64,000 bases of DNA. Source: Gremmenia infestans. Its lineage: Eukaryota; Ascomycota; Leotiomycetes; Helotiales; Hamatocanthoscyphaceae. The number at the start of each line of letters is the position of its first letter. Positions within the stretch are counted from its first letter, which is position 1. Of the stretch, positions 1-12,028 are shown one piece after another. Below the pieces are notes generated by a model that worked only from the letters and a program-made list of their open reading frames with translations, searched no databases and was not told where the DNA came from. The position numbers and the translations under genes are program-made. The stretch covers positions 186,001 through 250,000 of the forward strand of contig JAFEVB010000036.1 in assembly GCA_032629725.1 (NCBI GenBank). The letters run 5' to 3'.

Positions 1-321
1 GTAAGCAGCAAACAAAGTCTACATGTATGTCAGGAAGCGGTTGAGAGGATTTGATGCAGATCAATGGATTTTAATGTGATTTAACAAACAGTCGAGAGGG
101 TGAAAGTTGAAGGAAAGAGGCCAGAGCTTCAATGTAACTAGTTCTAGCGCTTAAAATCATGACGTCTAAACGCGGTAAGCGCCGATCAAGTATTGCCGCA
201 ATGAATGTCAACACAGGCCTGCTTGTTTAGAGGCATTCCGTTTAGTCTCGACGTGGTATTTCACACCCCTGCACCACACTCCTCAAGATTTCTTTCCTTG
301 GGATAAGACGACATCGAGACT
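1..321. other. Upstream intergenic region
   Basis: I see no coding exon here. This is the 5' flank of the cyclophilin-RRM gene that starts at 322. The first bases resemble a splice donor (gtaagc), so the left edge could cut through an intron of a neighbouring gene, but nothing else in the stretch supports that. Confidence 0.4.
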
Positions 322-1846
322 ATGAGTGTCCTCCTCGAAACCTCAGCCGGCGACATAGTCATCGATCTCTTGGTCGACTATTCCCCCAAACTCTGCGAGA
401 AGTGAGTGCCCCTCCAAGTCCCTCTGCCCGTTAAATAACTGAACACATAGATACTAAGACTCGCGATTATCTAGCTTCCTAAAGCTCTGCAAAGTCAAAT
501 ACTACAACTTTTCCCCCGTCTACAACGTTCAGAAGAATTTCTCTTTCCAAACCGGCGATCCCATCGGCCCAGAAGCGAAAGAAAGCGATGGCGGAAGCTC
601 GATATGGGGGCTTCTTGACGGGCCTGCGAAGCGGACATTCACGGCGGAACTCCACCCAAAGCTGAAGCATGTGGAGAGGGGAACTGTCAGTATGGCTACG
701 GCTCAATCGACCAAGGATCCAGATGAGCGCGTTGCGGGCAGTCAATTCATAATCACACTTGGTGACAATTTGGATTATCTAGACGGCAAAGCAGCAATCT
801 TTGGCAAGGTTGTGGAGGGCTTTGATGCGCTTGAGAAGGTTAACGATGCCTTCTGCGACGAGAAAGGCCGACCTCTGGTGGACATCCGAATCAAGCATAC
901 AGTTGTCCTAGATGATCCCTATGACGATCCTCCCGGGCTCGTGGAGCCACCTGAAAGCCCCTTACCCACCAAGGCACAGCTTGCTACGGTACGCATCGGA
1001 GAGGATGACAACCTGGAAGAAGAGGGAGATGCAGAGGCCGTCGAGAAGCAGCGGCGAGAAAGAGAAGCTAGGGCACAGGCTTTGACCTTGGAAATGGTTG
1101 GTGATCTTCCTTTTGCGGAAGTAAAGCCACCGGAGAACGTCCTCTTTGTTTGCAAACTCAACCCAGTCACGACAGATGAGGATCTTGAACTCATTTTCAG
1201 TCGTTTCGGCAAAATTCTCTCCTGCGAAGTCATCCGAGACAAGCGCACAGGCGACAGCTTGCAGTATTCCTTCATCGAATACGAAGACCAGACATCTTGC
1301 GAGCAAGCATATTTCAAAATGCAAGGTGTCCTGATAGATGACCATCGAATCCATGTTGATTTCTCACAATCCGTCTCCAAATTGTCAGATACATGGCGAA
1401 CGGCGACGAACTCCAAGCGTAGACACGGGGGAGGAGGATTTGGTGGTGTTAGTGGACTGGAGAAGAAGAGACAATATAAGATGGAAGAATATAGTAGTGG
1501 ACCTAGGAGAGATAGATATGGAATGGTGTATGATGAAGATGAGTTACGGAGGCGGCATGAGAGAGAGGAAAACTATGATTCATCAAAGCGTGAGAGGAGT
1601 CGGAGTAGAAGTCCTCAAAGGGAGAGAGGGGACTTTGACTCGAGGGATAATCGCCGAGAAAGAGATGACTGGAGAGATAGGGGTGGTGGACGAGAGAGAG
1701 GAAGAAGTGGCAGAGACCGGTGTGATGATCGGAGAGATGATCGGAGAGATGATCGGAGAGACAGAGGGGGCGGACGAGACAGAGGAAGAGGAAGAGGAGA
1801 TAGGGATCGATTTGATGATCGTGATCGAGATAGAAGACACGGATAG
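322..1846 (+). CDS. cyp6: Cyclophilin-RRM peptidyl-prolyl isomerase (PPIL4/cyp6 type)
   Basis: Two exons (322-401, 475-1846) join in frame to give 483 residues. The intron has donor gtgagt, branch sequence tactaag and acceptor ctag. The N-terminal 165 or so residues are a cyclophilin-type PPIase domain (visible blocks FQTGDP and GSQFIITLGDNLDYLDG). An RNA-recognition motif follows at about residues 247-330 (LFVCKLNPVTTDEDLE, YSFIEYE). The tail is rich in Arg, Asp, Ser and Gly and contains a 12-bp repeat encoding DDRR units near 1727-1760. This domain order defines the nuclear PPIL4/Cyp6 family, which associates with spliceosomes and nuclear speckles. The segment where cyclophilins usually have MANAGPNTNGSQF is altered, as in other members of this subfamily, so isomerase activity may be weak. 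Domain assignment is strong; the RNA-processing role is family knowledge. Confidence 0.93.
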
Positions 1847-1967
1847 TTAATCGCAGAAACTGACAATGAATCCCTTTTCATGTGCCATCTGACCCCCAGC
1901 CTTACCCAAACGCGCTTTTTTCACCTAGCCGAACTCCAGCAATCTAAAAAAGCGCTGCCGTAGTTGC

Positions 1968-2794
1968 TCAGCTTTTGAGACCAAATGCATCACCCAGTAT
2001 TTCGCCAAGTTGAACAATTGTTCCCTCATAAACTCTCGCAACGTCCATGTCATGCTCATCCTCGACGCCATCACCATGATCATTCTCATCGACACTCATG
2101 GCATCGGTCTCCATACCACTCTCTTGAGGAGTATCTTTCTCGATCTCCGGATCCCGACTCATAACATCCACGATCAGAACTCTTGTCGATTCCACTAAGC
2201 TCTTACACCTGACCATATCAGTCCTACTCATCCCCGCCCTCTTCCCAGCCTCAAAACCCGGTAGAGATTCTCCGGTCTCACTGTCTTCACCCTTGATCAA
2301 ACTAGCAAAAGCATGATCCAGTTTCCTTAGCAACTTGAAAGTAGCTGTGGGTGAAGCTGGGAATGCTGGGAGATACGAAGTCACGGTTCCGGCCACATTA
2401 AGTAAATAAGGGATTTGTAAACTAGCTGAAAAGGTACATCAGTATATGCCTGAGACAAGAAGATTGGGTTGTTCTACATACGTGTACCGGAGATCCACAA
2501 TACATCAACCACATCGCCTAGATCCTTGGCAACCTCACTCATACTCTCATACCCATGAACTTCCTCGGCCTCTTCTAGCAGCTGGAATTTCTTCGTATGT
2601 CTTCTCGAAACATGCAGTAATCTGCTCTCGATGTATCGTCTTGCTGCATCTTCTTTGGCTGAGCCAGCTCGTAAGGGATGAGCGCGGGGGTGGGGTAGGT
2701 TGGAGGCTGTGGAGCTGATGGATGTATTGCTAGGTGCTGGCGATGGTAGAGACGGTGGGAGGAAGCCTCCGGATTCAATGGTGGTATTGTCCAT
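1968..2794 (-). CDS. Conserved filamentous-fungal protein of unknown function
   Basis: Two exons on the minus strand (2794-2482, 2425-1968) give 256 residues. The donor gtatgt and acceptor ttttcag are clean and the frame is kept (codon split c|ct). I see no catalytic motif. The N-terminus is Ser/Pro-rich, the centre is predicted helical (EDAARRYIESRLLHVSRRH, then VAKDLGDVVDVLWISGT), and an acidic segment follows (METDAMSVDENDHGDG) before a final helix. Close relatives in other ascomycetes are, as I recall, often labelled as a meiotic recombination protein, but no RecA-type motif is present and I would not carry that name over. It is divergent from the CTNNBL1 gene with about 300 bp between the starts. 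Confidence 0.8.
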
Positions 2795-3102
2795 TGAAAA
2801 CTCTAATCTTATCTTATATATTGTTTCTTCATAATTGGATCAGAAAGGAAAAGTGATGAGTTGATAACGAAGTCTACTGGCTGAGGCAAATCACGTGCAG
2901 ATAGTAAACAATCGAGGTCCACGAGGTCCAATCGCAGAAAAGTTTCAAGCTTTAAACAAGCAACCATTCTTGTCAACCTAATTTTGTTTCTCTTGAGATC
3001 TTGGTCAAATTGATACGAAAAGCTCTCACGCATATCACATTCGTTTATCTCTTATATTGAAGACGCCCTGGACGCATAGCCTGATCATCAGGCAGCTCAG
3101 CC
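2795..3102. other. Divergent intergenic region
   Basis: A 308-bp gap between the starts of two divergently transcribed genes, so it must hold both promoters. I see no clear TATA box or other named element. Confidence 0.5.
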
Positions 3103-5008
3103 ATGTCCAGCATCGATGACCTCTTCAAGGTAGCTACAAGTCCACCTCCAGCATTCCTCAGCTCTAACATCAATTGCAGAAACCCGCAATACCCAACAAC
3201 AAGCGTAAATTAGAGCCAACACGAGACCCAAGTCAGTCCTCCTAACATTACCCCCAAAAGCTCTCCTGACTCTCCTAGACGAAATCTACAAATCCGCGAA
3301 GCTCTCGTCAAACGGCCACGCCAAAACCAATGGCCGTACTGCAGAAGTCGAAGATGACGACGACATGGAAGCCGGACCCTCTGCGCCTCCGGAAGACGAA
3401 GACTACGGCCCCGACATCCCCGACGACGATGAAGGGCGGTTTTTCGGGGGCGGCGTAACGCGCGAGGAAAACGAGATACTGGATTACATGGATGGTCAAG
3501 AATCTGCGGAAATCGCACCCGAGAAGATAGACTCTGCCTGGCTACGGAAATTGGCCCTGAATTTCGAGAAGAAGATTACGAAGAATGCGGAGCTGCGAGC
3601 TAAGTTCGAGAATGAGCCGCAGAAGTTTATGGGCAGTGAGGCGGATCTGGATGCGGATATTAAGGCGCTGAGTATTTTGAGCGAGCACCCTGAGCTTTAT
3701 GGGGAGTTTGCGAAATTGGGGTGTGTAGGGAGTCTGGTTGGGTTGCTGGCGCATGAGAATACAGATATTGCCATTGATGCTGTGGAAATTATCAGTGAGC
3801 TTACGGATGAGGATGTCGAGGCCGAGCAGGAGCAGTGGAATACACTTGTGGATGCTATGGTCGATTCTGATTTACTTGGCCTACTGGTTTCGAATTTCGG
3901 GAGGTTTAATGAGGGGAATGAGTCGGATAGGAGTGGTGTTTATCATGCGTTGGGTGTACTGGAGAATATGGCTTCGAGGACCTCACTGGCGGAGAAGATT
4001 GGACAGGATACGAAAGTTCTAAATTGGTTACTGAAGAGGATACAAAAGAAGGAATCACGGGTTTCTCAGAACAAACAATACGCCGCGGAAGTTCTAGCTA
4101 TTCTTCTACAATCATCACCTATCAACCGGCAGAAACTTTGCGAGCTGGATGGTGTAGATCTATTACTACAAATACTCGCTGCATACCGGAAACGAGATCC
4201 AGTGAAAGGAACGGAGGAAGAGGAATTCGTCGAAAACGTCTTCGACTCCTTGACCTGCGTGGTGGATGAGCCGGAAGGAAAGACAAAATTCATCGAAGCG
4301 GAAGGGGTTGAACTATGTCTCATCATGATCCGTGAAGGGAAAATGAGCAAATCCCGTGCTCTCCGATTAGTGGATCATGCATTAGGAGGGCAAAGCGGAG
4401 CCGAAGTATGTGAGAAGTTAGTCGAGGCAGCAGGACTCAAGGTCGTATTCAGCATGTTCATGAAGAAACAAGATGGCCAAACGACCGAACATCTACTCGG
4501 CATATTCTCCTCGTTACTCCGACTTTTACCTGCGAATTCCAGCGGCAGGATACGCACGCTCGCCAAGTTCGTAGAAAAAGACTACGAGAAGCTGGGGAAA
4601 TTGGTCAAGCTTAGGAGGGATTACGCTGCGAGAGTAGCTGTTGTGGATGAGCAGATCAGAAACGAACAAGCGAATCTCGATGCAGAAGAAAGAGAAGATG
4701 CAGCGGACGAATGGCTATCAAGGCGACTGGACGCCGGGCTCTTTTGTCTGCAGACTATTGATGTTATTATGGCCTGGATGGTGGCAGAGGATGATGGAGC
4801 GTCAAAAAGAATACAGGCGCTGCTTGGGGATAGGGATGAAACGTTGGCGGTGGTGAAGGCTACTATTCAAGGTATGATTACTTTCTTGGTGCAAGACGAT
4901 GGTGGTGCTAATATTTATACAGAGCAGCTAGATACCATGCAAGGGGATTCAGAGGAGGAAATATTGACGAAGGATATGCTGAGCACCTTGGTGCAGTTTT
5001 TGACATAG
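3103..5008 (+). CDS. CTNNBL1: Beta-catenin-like protein 1 (CTNNBL1 family)
   Basis: Three exons (3103-3129, 3180-3231, 3279-5008) give 602 residues. The first exon encodes only nine residues (MSSIDDLFK), and the second intron is 47 nt with a weak donor (gtcagt). The protein has an acidic N-terminus, then the characteristic CTNNBL block around residues 85-190 (NFEKKITKNAELRAKFENEP, ADIKALSILSEHPELY), and armadillo-like helices to the end. The length matches the usual 560-620 residues. In animals and fission yeast this family is nuclear and binds Prp19/CDC5L spliceosome components; that role is family knowledge. I chose the start at 3103 because it is the only upstream ATG that reads into the conserved frame through both introns. 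Confidence 0.93.
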
Positions 5009-5458
5009 TCAATGAAGACATTTTCAAGTCTTGCGTGGAATACAACATGATACTAAGCCGACCTATTGAAGTATCAGGTCTAGTTCTGATACACTACATC
5101 CGAGAAGTCTCCTTGTTCAAGTCATTCGACTAGGGAAACCCTTGCAGTATGCTGCCTCAAAATATTCTCGTCGAAACGTTTCTGTTCAACCAGTCAAGTC
5201 CATTAACTCTCAACTTTGCATTGAAAATCCTATCCTCGAAACCAGCAGCAAGCAGCCGCAGATATCCAGAGCAAGCACCCCCAAAAGCCACGTAGTACAC
5301 AGCATACGTTTCAGCTCTGCTACACTACAAGCCAGCCACGCCACCAAGCAGTACGTGTTACCCATCAACATTTACCTACAGTATCCCCACCCCTATCAAA
5401 CGTCACATCCCATCACATCAGTATCTCTCTCTTCTCCTTCCGTTACGTTAGACATAAA

Positions 5459-5467
5459 TACGGAGTA
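5459..5467. repeat. TACGGAGTA dispersed 9-mer
   Basis: Exact copy of a 9-mer that recurs in intergenic DNA of this window; other copies are at 6056-6064, 21110-21118, 41587-41595, 42293-42301 and 53573-53581. Function unknown. Confidence 0.6.
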
Positions 5468-5662
5468 ATAAAATACAACCCAAGTGCCACCTACCGTACT
5501 CGCACATACCCCAACGTCAGCCAGCCAGCCAGCCAGCTTTGTCTCAACTGCAGTACGTACGTACTGTATTCACAAGCGCACAGTACGTTCTACAAAGCCG
5601 GTTGGTTCTGGAATGACATTCGTCCAGGTACGAGCGCTGCACTTGCACCAAACGCTTGGTGC

Positions 5663-5697
5663 TAACACATAACACATAACACATAACACATAACACA
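5663..5697 (+). repeat. (TAACACA)5 tandem repeat
   Basis: Five perfect head-to-tail copies of the 7-mer taacaca in intergenic DNA. Its likely origin is simple replication slippage. Confidence 0.9.
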
Positions 5698-6652
5698 ACA
5701 TATCAGCTAGTAGCGTAGCGTAGTACCAGCTAGCTAAACACATACATACTGTGCGAGCACCGGCAGTCAGAGGCAGTCAACTGCTCGATCGATCCGATCC
5801 GCGTATCACCACACGAGCAAGTGGCCGTCCACGTACTGTGTGTACACTGCAGACACGGAACTTTATATGTATCAGCTTCTGGAACGTGTGGAGGGAGGGG
5901 AAGAAGGAAGGAGGGAGGGAGGGTAGGACGGAATTCTAATTCTCGAGAGGGGGTTTAATGCGAGGAAATACACACAGTGAAGCTGGTATAATTAAGTGGT
6001 TGGGACCCTTACTATATGAAGAGTGTGTGACGTGACACTCGAGCATGTATGTATGTACGGAGTATGTATGTGATGAATGAACCCTTGGTACTATACAGCT
6101 TGTCTGTGTCACATCACACTGCACAGTTCAGTTCAGTTGCACAGCGCGCGGGGAAGTGAAGGGGAGCCGGGGGGATGTATAGGTATATATATAGGTATTT
6201 ATGCCTAAATAACATGTGTGTACCGAAATGTCGGCACACAGTCAGTCGTGTAATGGAAGTCTGTTCTGTCTGCTCTGTGTAATTTTTTTTCGTTTGGATT
6301 TCGTTTTACCCCTATTAGATAACACCATTATTATTGGCCAACCTCATACCCATTAGAGGAAGTTCTTATACACATACGTTACTGAACTAAACATATAAAC
6401 GCATCTATCACCCTGAAGTCGCCGAAGTTCTCCCGGTACGAATCCAACCGCACATACCTTAGAGTTAGAAAGACCTCTCTATCCTTCTTTTGTATATACA
6501 AAGTACGGTATCAGCCATGTCTCCTCGATCGCTCCCAGACATACTCCATGTACCAGTACAGGCATCTGCAGGCTTCCTTATTCCCATACGCCCCTCGTTG
6601 GATGCGGGGAAGAAGGGGGGAAAGTACCGGTGCTGTGCTACCCCAAGCACAG

Positions 6653-6683
6653 CTGCTACTGCTACTGCTACTGCTACTGCTAC
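6653..6683 (+). repeat. CTGCTA-type microsatellite
   Basis: A run of about five ctgcta/gctact units. It creates an artificial poly-leucine stretch in one reading frame, which explains the spurious open frame over 6548-7132. Confidence 0.8.
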
Positions 6684-8539
6684 CTGCCTATGTCCGTATA
6701 TATCTACCTATGAACGCTCTCAGTCGTCAGCCGCGGCTACGATTAATTAATATATCTTCCTGCACAGCTGCAGGCTCGTTTGCGGCGCTCGAATCGCAAG
6801 GCTTCCCATCTTCCGGGTTCTGGGGATGGGATGGGATGGGGTGGCCCGGTTGGAATGTTCAGCTTACGGTACGGTACCTAGGCAATATGTATGAAAAGGC
6901 ATCCACCCAAGCCAAAGCTCCTGCCACTCGCTGCTTCCCAAGTTCTGCGGTGCATAAGAGCTTTGGCCTTTTCCTTTTCCTTCTCCGTCGAGGCACACAT
7001 GGCAAAGCAACCCAGGGTTCTCTATTAACCGGCCTGCCCTGCCAGTCATGCAAATTCGGTGCCTCAAATTCATACCGATTGGCTATTTATTCCAAGCCGA
7101 TCCGATCTTGCATTGCCAATACTGTACCGTAAAGGCAGACTCAGACGCCGCAATGGTGTTTATGGTAGCCTTCAATTAAATAGACTCGTCTGGTCCACCT
7201 CATTACTGAAGAGTCGCCAGGCTTATTGCATCCGGCGTTTTGATACGAAGACGAAGCGGCTCTGCACGCACGCCACCAAGGCAGATTTTTACTGTACCCG
7301 GAGGCTAACCAAAACAGATAGCAATTGAGCCGCGTGTTGACTGTTGAGCTACCCCTAGCTCTTTCTCGTTCTCGAATACTTCAGCCTCATCCGTTGCTGC
7401 ACAAGATCCTGCTGCGCAAATTCCTATACTGTGCCTGCCTGTTTTCCTGCCAAGGGCTTTTCGACTGGTGGCTGGCTCAATCATCTGATTCGTGGCCCTA
7501 CCCTTACAGTAAGTACTGTATCAGGGAAGCTTTGGCTATCGATTTACTTGCCCCTGAAGCAAATAATGCAATCGGTGCGTTTACCTTGCAAATGCTGTGG
7601 ATGTACACGTGTGCGCATGCCTCGGGTCCTACAAAATACCGGCATGCCGAATCCGTCCCGATTTTCTGTTGGTGGACCGGGAATGTAAGAGAGAGGATGA
7701 AGCAATTCCTCCAAGCAATATATTGGGGCGTAGTAAAACCCCTCATTCCGAGGGCAGAGCCTCACTCATAAGAGGTCAGAACGAAGTGTGGTCGGTACTT
7801 CATCTGATTGGTCAGAACAGGGGGTCCCTGAGCTAGCCCCAGTCCCTCCACATCGATGTACGAAGTACCTAATAACAAACAAGCCCATGCATTCATCCCC
7901 ATCCATCCATCCATCAATCGTCCAAAGAAATCAAGCATCTCGCATCTCGCATCTTGGGACTTGGGCAACCCTTGCCATTGATATTGATACTCATACTCAT
8001 AAACAAGGCTGACCTGCTTCGGAAACATATTCTGACATGTCATATGAGATATGAGATGACCAGAGAAACCTTATCATCGGGTGGACAGTGCATAGCATGC
8101 CAGCAATGCGGCTCTTTCTGTCTCAACCGAGGACACATGATGTACGGTCAAGATACCCGAACACAGCCTCCAAAGGCCCCGTTAATTTCGGATTATTCAA
8201 GATTATTGTGAGACTAGTTTCAGAGGAACATGATGTCCCTTTCCGCAAAATTTGAGCCTCAATTGCAGAGCCTCATGGCATGTAGTATAAGTCCCCGCCC
8301 AATGGCCCATGGCTCAAGGCTGACACAATACCACTCTAATCTGTTCGCCCTGTTTCTCCAACTGCACAAGATCACCAATGCTTTCTCTTCTTTCCCAACA
8401 CCAGTGTGCAGGTCAGTTTCAGATTCATATTCATATCTTGCGTTTACTCGTTTCCAAACCCTCCTTATAATGGCTGATACTATGACATTTTCGCTTCTTC
8501 CAGACAAGTTATTATATTCTGTTCTCGTGAGAGAGTGTA

Positions 8540-10810
8540 ATGTTTGGACTGCTGTGTGTTCCCTACGAGGTGTTGGCAAATATCGTGGGAAATATCGACT
8601 TCGACGACGTCTTCAATTTGGCTCTTGTGTGTAAGGAATTGAAATTCATCGTCATGGAAGAGAACATTTGTAAGAACATTGTCCAGGTGAGCAAGTTCCG
8701 TATATTCCTATTCAGATTGGGTATGTCGGGCAGATTGTCAGAGGGCCAAAGTTCAAATGCTGACGATACCTGCGTACAGACTAAGATCAAATTCTCCAAT
8801 GAAGCCGTGACCGCTGCGTCAGCTGGATGTGGCAATGCACGAGCACTTCGCAGGGCTGCTAAAAGGCGCAATGCGCTGGCAACCGTGAATCCGTTCACAG
8901 TCGCCACGATCGGCGTCTGTGACGCATTTGTCTATCTGAATGGTGTCTTATGTTACACCCTGGACGACAAAGTTAGGGTTTTGGACCTCCATCAATCTAG
9001 CGACCATGAGGTTGTCATCAGCATTCCGGGTTTGCTGACCCAAGCACTATCCGACATCCAGGATAATAATAGAGGAACGTTCCAAATCCTGTACTACTCG
9101 GATAAGATAATTTCATGCCTCTACAGATCCTCAGGTCCGGATTCTACGGCATGGCTCATCGCATTTAACGTCGGATATAGAGCTATTCTTCTTGTTAACG
9201 AATTAGATTCTACAGAGAAGATCTTTGTGCGCCATAATAGTGAGTTCCTCTATTTTGGGACCAATTCTGAATTGGGAAATGATGGACACAAGAAATGGGT
9301 AATCCAAGGATACTCTTTCGAAACCAAAGAATGGTTCAAACAAAAAATTCACCTACCGGATATGGTTGGGAACGAGATTGGCTCGACTATTTGTTTCGAA
9401 TTCTACAAGAAAGACTTCTATGCTCTATCTAATCAAACTTCATTTGAAGTCGAGGAGATAGATTGGACTTCTTTCTACCACTGCATTCGGTTTCCCTTGG
9501 ATTCTCCATGCAAAGAGTTGATGGAGAAGACGGAGAATAAGAAGATGTGGCGAAGACAGCATCAAGAGGGGCCTATTGATGACAGATGGACATTTCTACG
9601 CTTGGATACTGATGAGACAACTGGAGATCTCAAAATCGTCGAGTCTCGAAAGGAATGGTATCTGGGAGCCTCCAGGAGTCAGCGAACGTATTATACAACT
9701 GAAATCGAATTCCCCAAACCCAAGCACGACGATTCAGACTATTCGTTTCCAGAATCAAGCGCCGCCTCAGCAGCATCTCCAACCTCAACCGACACTCTCG
9801 ACCCTATCTTACCCGATCTCCCAATCGTCAGATTACGCAATAAGGACGACAACCCGAACTACCTCGAAGCCCCCCAACGAGAACCCCTTTACACCCACCC
9901 TGGCAACGACGGCTCCATGCGACCAACCTACACATTAGCAAATACCCTCATCCGCACATACCACACCAGCAGCTCTACCTTCCTCGACCTAGTGAACGAC
10001 CCTCTACCCACCGACTGGCGCAGTACCCAGCGCCTCCGTCTCCGCGGCTCAAGCCGCACCCTAGGCCCGCCCCTCACCGACCCTACCACGGGACTCTCCC
10101 GCCGCCCCTCCAGTGATCTCACCACTGCCCTCGCGGAACTCTTTCCCCGCGCCCAACCCATCTCATTCTTCCCACGCGCAGACGCAGACCAAGAGCTCTA
10201 CGACCTGCTGAACCCACCCAACCATCTAGGCTACGTGGAAGGCGTCATGGATGATAGGTCCATGGTGTATGTGACGGGGCCGACCGACGCGCCGCAGGCG
10301 CTCATCTTCGTTGGCTTTGATGCGGGCATTAGGCTAGAGGGCCTCAAGCGGTGGGGTGCCAAAGGTGTCGGCGAGGGCCCGCATATCGATGGTAGGGCGA
10401 CGGGGTGCAATACTAACGGCCTGGGTGCAGGTGGGGGCGGGAATGGGAACCTTCCAGATGCATATGCGTATGCGTATGAAGACGTGCGAATGGATGTAGA
10501 TGAGGGGAAGCGGACGCTTACCATTGACCGCAAGGGGAAAGGCAAGGCGGTTGATAGCGAGGGAGAGGGGATAAATGCACATGTTCTTTCTGGGTCAGGA
10601 AAAGCAGTGACAGTGGATATGGATGTGGATGTACATGCTGCAATCACAACTGCAACTGCAACTGCAATTGCAGATACGGGGAAAAGTGGCCCTTCTTCTT
10701 CAGCTTCAGGCACAGCCGGGCGTTGGGCATGGGCGTGGAGAGAAAATGCCATGTACAGAGACATCAGCCGGGGCTATAATTTCGGATATGCTCAGAGCGT
10801 GCCTACCTAG
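8540..10810 (+). CDS. F-box protein with large C-terminal region
   Basis: Exons 8540-8686 and 8780-10810 give 725 residues. The N-terminus has an F-box-like helix pattern (VPYEVLANIVGNIDFDDVF, then ALVCKEL). A long body follows with beta-rich blocks (CYTLDDKVRVLDL, STAWLIAFNV, WVIQGYSFETKEWF) as in fungal F-box proteins of about 600-750 residues. The proposed 93-nt intron (gtgagc...tacag) has no in-frame stop, so the unspliced message would encode a 756-residue form; I prefer splicing because the insert interrupts the conserved flow after KNIVQ. The C-terminus (after about residue 560) is low-complexity, with repeated YAYAYE and alternating Thr-Ala codons. F-box proteins recruit substrates to SCF ubiquitin ligases; the substrate is unknown. 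Confidence 0.85.
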   Translation: MFGLLCVPYEVLANIVGNIDFDDVFNLALVCKELKFIVMEENICKNIVQVSKFRIFLFRLGMSGRLSEGQSSNADDTCVQTKIKFSNEAVTAASAGCGNARALRRAAKRRNALATVNPFTVATIGVCDAFVYLNGVLCYTLDDKVRVLDLHQSSDHEVVISIPGLLTQALSDIQDNNRGTFQILYYSDKIISCLYRSSGPDSTAWLIAFNVGYRAILLVNELDSTEKIFVRHNSEFLYFGTNSELGNDGHKKWVIQGYSFETKEWFKQKIHLPDMVGNEIGSTICFEFYKKDFYALSNQTSFEVEEIDWTSFYHCIRFPLDSPCKELMEKTENKKMWRRQHQEGPIDDRWTFLRLDTDETTGDLKIVESRKEWYLGASRSQRTYYTTEIEFPKPKHDDSDYSFPESSAASAASPTSTDTLDPILPDLPIVRLRNKDDNPNYLEAPQREPLYTHPGNDGSMRPTYTLANTLIRTYHTSSSTFLDLVNDPLPTDWRSTQRLRLRGSSRTLGPPLTDPTTGLSRRPSSDLTTALAELFPRAQPISFFPRADADQELYDLLNPPNHLGYVEGVMDDRSMVYVTGPTDAPQALIFVGFDAGIRLEGLKRWGAKGVGEGPHIDGRATGCNTNGLGAGGGGNGNLPDAYAYAYEDVRMDVDEGKRTLTIDRKGKGKAVDSEGEGINAHVLSGSGKAVTVDMDVDVHAAITTATATAIADTGKSGPSSSASGTAGRWAWAWRENAMYRDISRGYNFGYAQSVPT

Positions 10811-12028
10811 GTAATAGTTCCAGAGCTCAGGGTGGGAGTACTGTATTAGGCTGGTCTTCTGCTTTGGATTTTTCATGCTTTAGTGCTGCAGATATGGTAT
10901 GGCAATCAATAGTAATCAATACATTTATGGTTCTTTCATATACTGCATACATACTATCTATCTATTTGCTATCCTATGTTGTCCCATCGCCGAACTACAA
11001 CGCTGGAACTTACCTACTTACCTGTCCTCATTACGTTTTTGTCTAGCTAGCTAGCTAGTTACCAGTAGACTTGAACTCAATTGATTGGTTGCACTATCCA
11101 TCCATCCATCAATCTCCCATCCCCACTCGGTACTATCTGCCAGTCTCCAAACCCACCCATCTAGCACCAAGCCTCACCACCCCCTCCATCCCCATATTTC
11201 CCGGGCGTAAACTGCATACATGCACTACCACGTGTGCCTCTCTCTCTCTGTGGCCCCCATGTGCCAATGATTACTCACTGCAGTAGAAGAACATCCCGAG
11301 AATAAATATAGACAAGAGGGTGTGACGCTTACATTGCATTTGCATTGCATAGAAGAGAAGAGAGAGAAGCAAGGATCTTTCTCTGTGTACATGTACATAT
11401 ACCTAGTGTATAATGAAGGTACAGGTGACGTTGATGTGGACAAGTGTTGCATTGGATCGGATTGGGAAGGACGTTGCTTGCTTGCTTGCTTACTTGCGGC
11501 TCTACTTGACTTTACTGCTACAGTACTGTACCGCATTACCTACATGCAAGGCCAAGTCTCACTTTGGTTTAGGGCTTACAGTACCCGTCCCGACGGTGGG
11601 GTGGGGGCCAGATTCAGATTGCAATTCGCCTTGCCTCGGGATCGAAGGATGCCCCGTTTGCCTTATTCTTACTTCCCCACGAACGTGCCGCTCTTACTTG
11701 GACGCCCTGCTTTGCTTTTGCCTGACAGCACATGCATGTCACATACTGTATCATCGATTCAAAACGGCAAGAGAGTTTGCCTTGTGATCAGAAGTTCTTT
11801 CTTTCGAAGAGCAAAGCAATGCGATAAATATGATAAGCCGGCGATACTTGTTGGATGTATACGATACACGCATGACATGCATGCTAACCCCCCCTTTCCT
11901 CCCCCGAGTTGCCTATGCATAACCCCTCTATAGCCGTGCCTCGGTCTGTTGAAGGAGAATGGAACTTTCCAAATGCCCCAATCGCTGATTAGAAACGGAA
12001 GCGGGCCGGTCTCTCTTGTCTCAACCCC
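10811..12028. other. Intergenic region between convergent genes
   Basis: About 1.2 kb between the F-box gene and the 3' end of the BAR-SH3 gene. It holds short simple repeats (ctag units near 11044-11058, cttg units near 11475-11490, ATCC units near 11097-11108) but no supported exon. The open frame at 11322-11933 has no conserved features. Confidence 0.5.

Larger units (their letters stand above)
5009..8539. other. Long gene-free region
   Basis: About 3.5 kb with no supported exon. Open frames here (for example 6548-7132) are driven by simple sequence and lack conserved composition. The region holds microsatellites (5663-5697, 6653-6683, ATCC units near 7900-7915), two copies of the 9-mer TACGGAGTA, and many GTAC/TGTA-rich stretches. 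It may contain long UTRs, a noncoding RNA or the F-box promoter, but the sequence does not decide between these. Confidence 0.5.

Noticed and set aside
1968..2794. Meiotic recombination protein (Dmc1) label
   Set aside because: No Walker A/B or RecA core, only 256 residues; likely a propagated misannotation.
6548..7132. 194-residue open frame on the plus strand
   Set aside because: A poly-leucine run comes from a CTGCTA microsatellite, the rest has no conserved composition, and it starts within simple-sequence DNA.
7325..7771. 148-residue open frame on the plus strand
   Set aside because: No domain-like pattern, starts with a non-ATG codon, and overlaps equally long frames on both strands.
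10231..10764. 177-residue antisense open frame within the F-box gene
   Set aside because: Arises from GC-rich low-complexity coding sequence of the sense gene.
11322..11933. 203-residue open frame on the plus strand
   Set aside because: No recognisable motif, mixed composition, lies in intergenic repeats.
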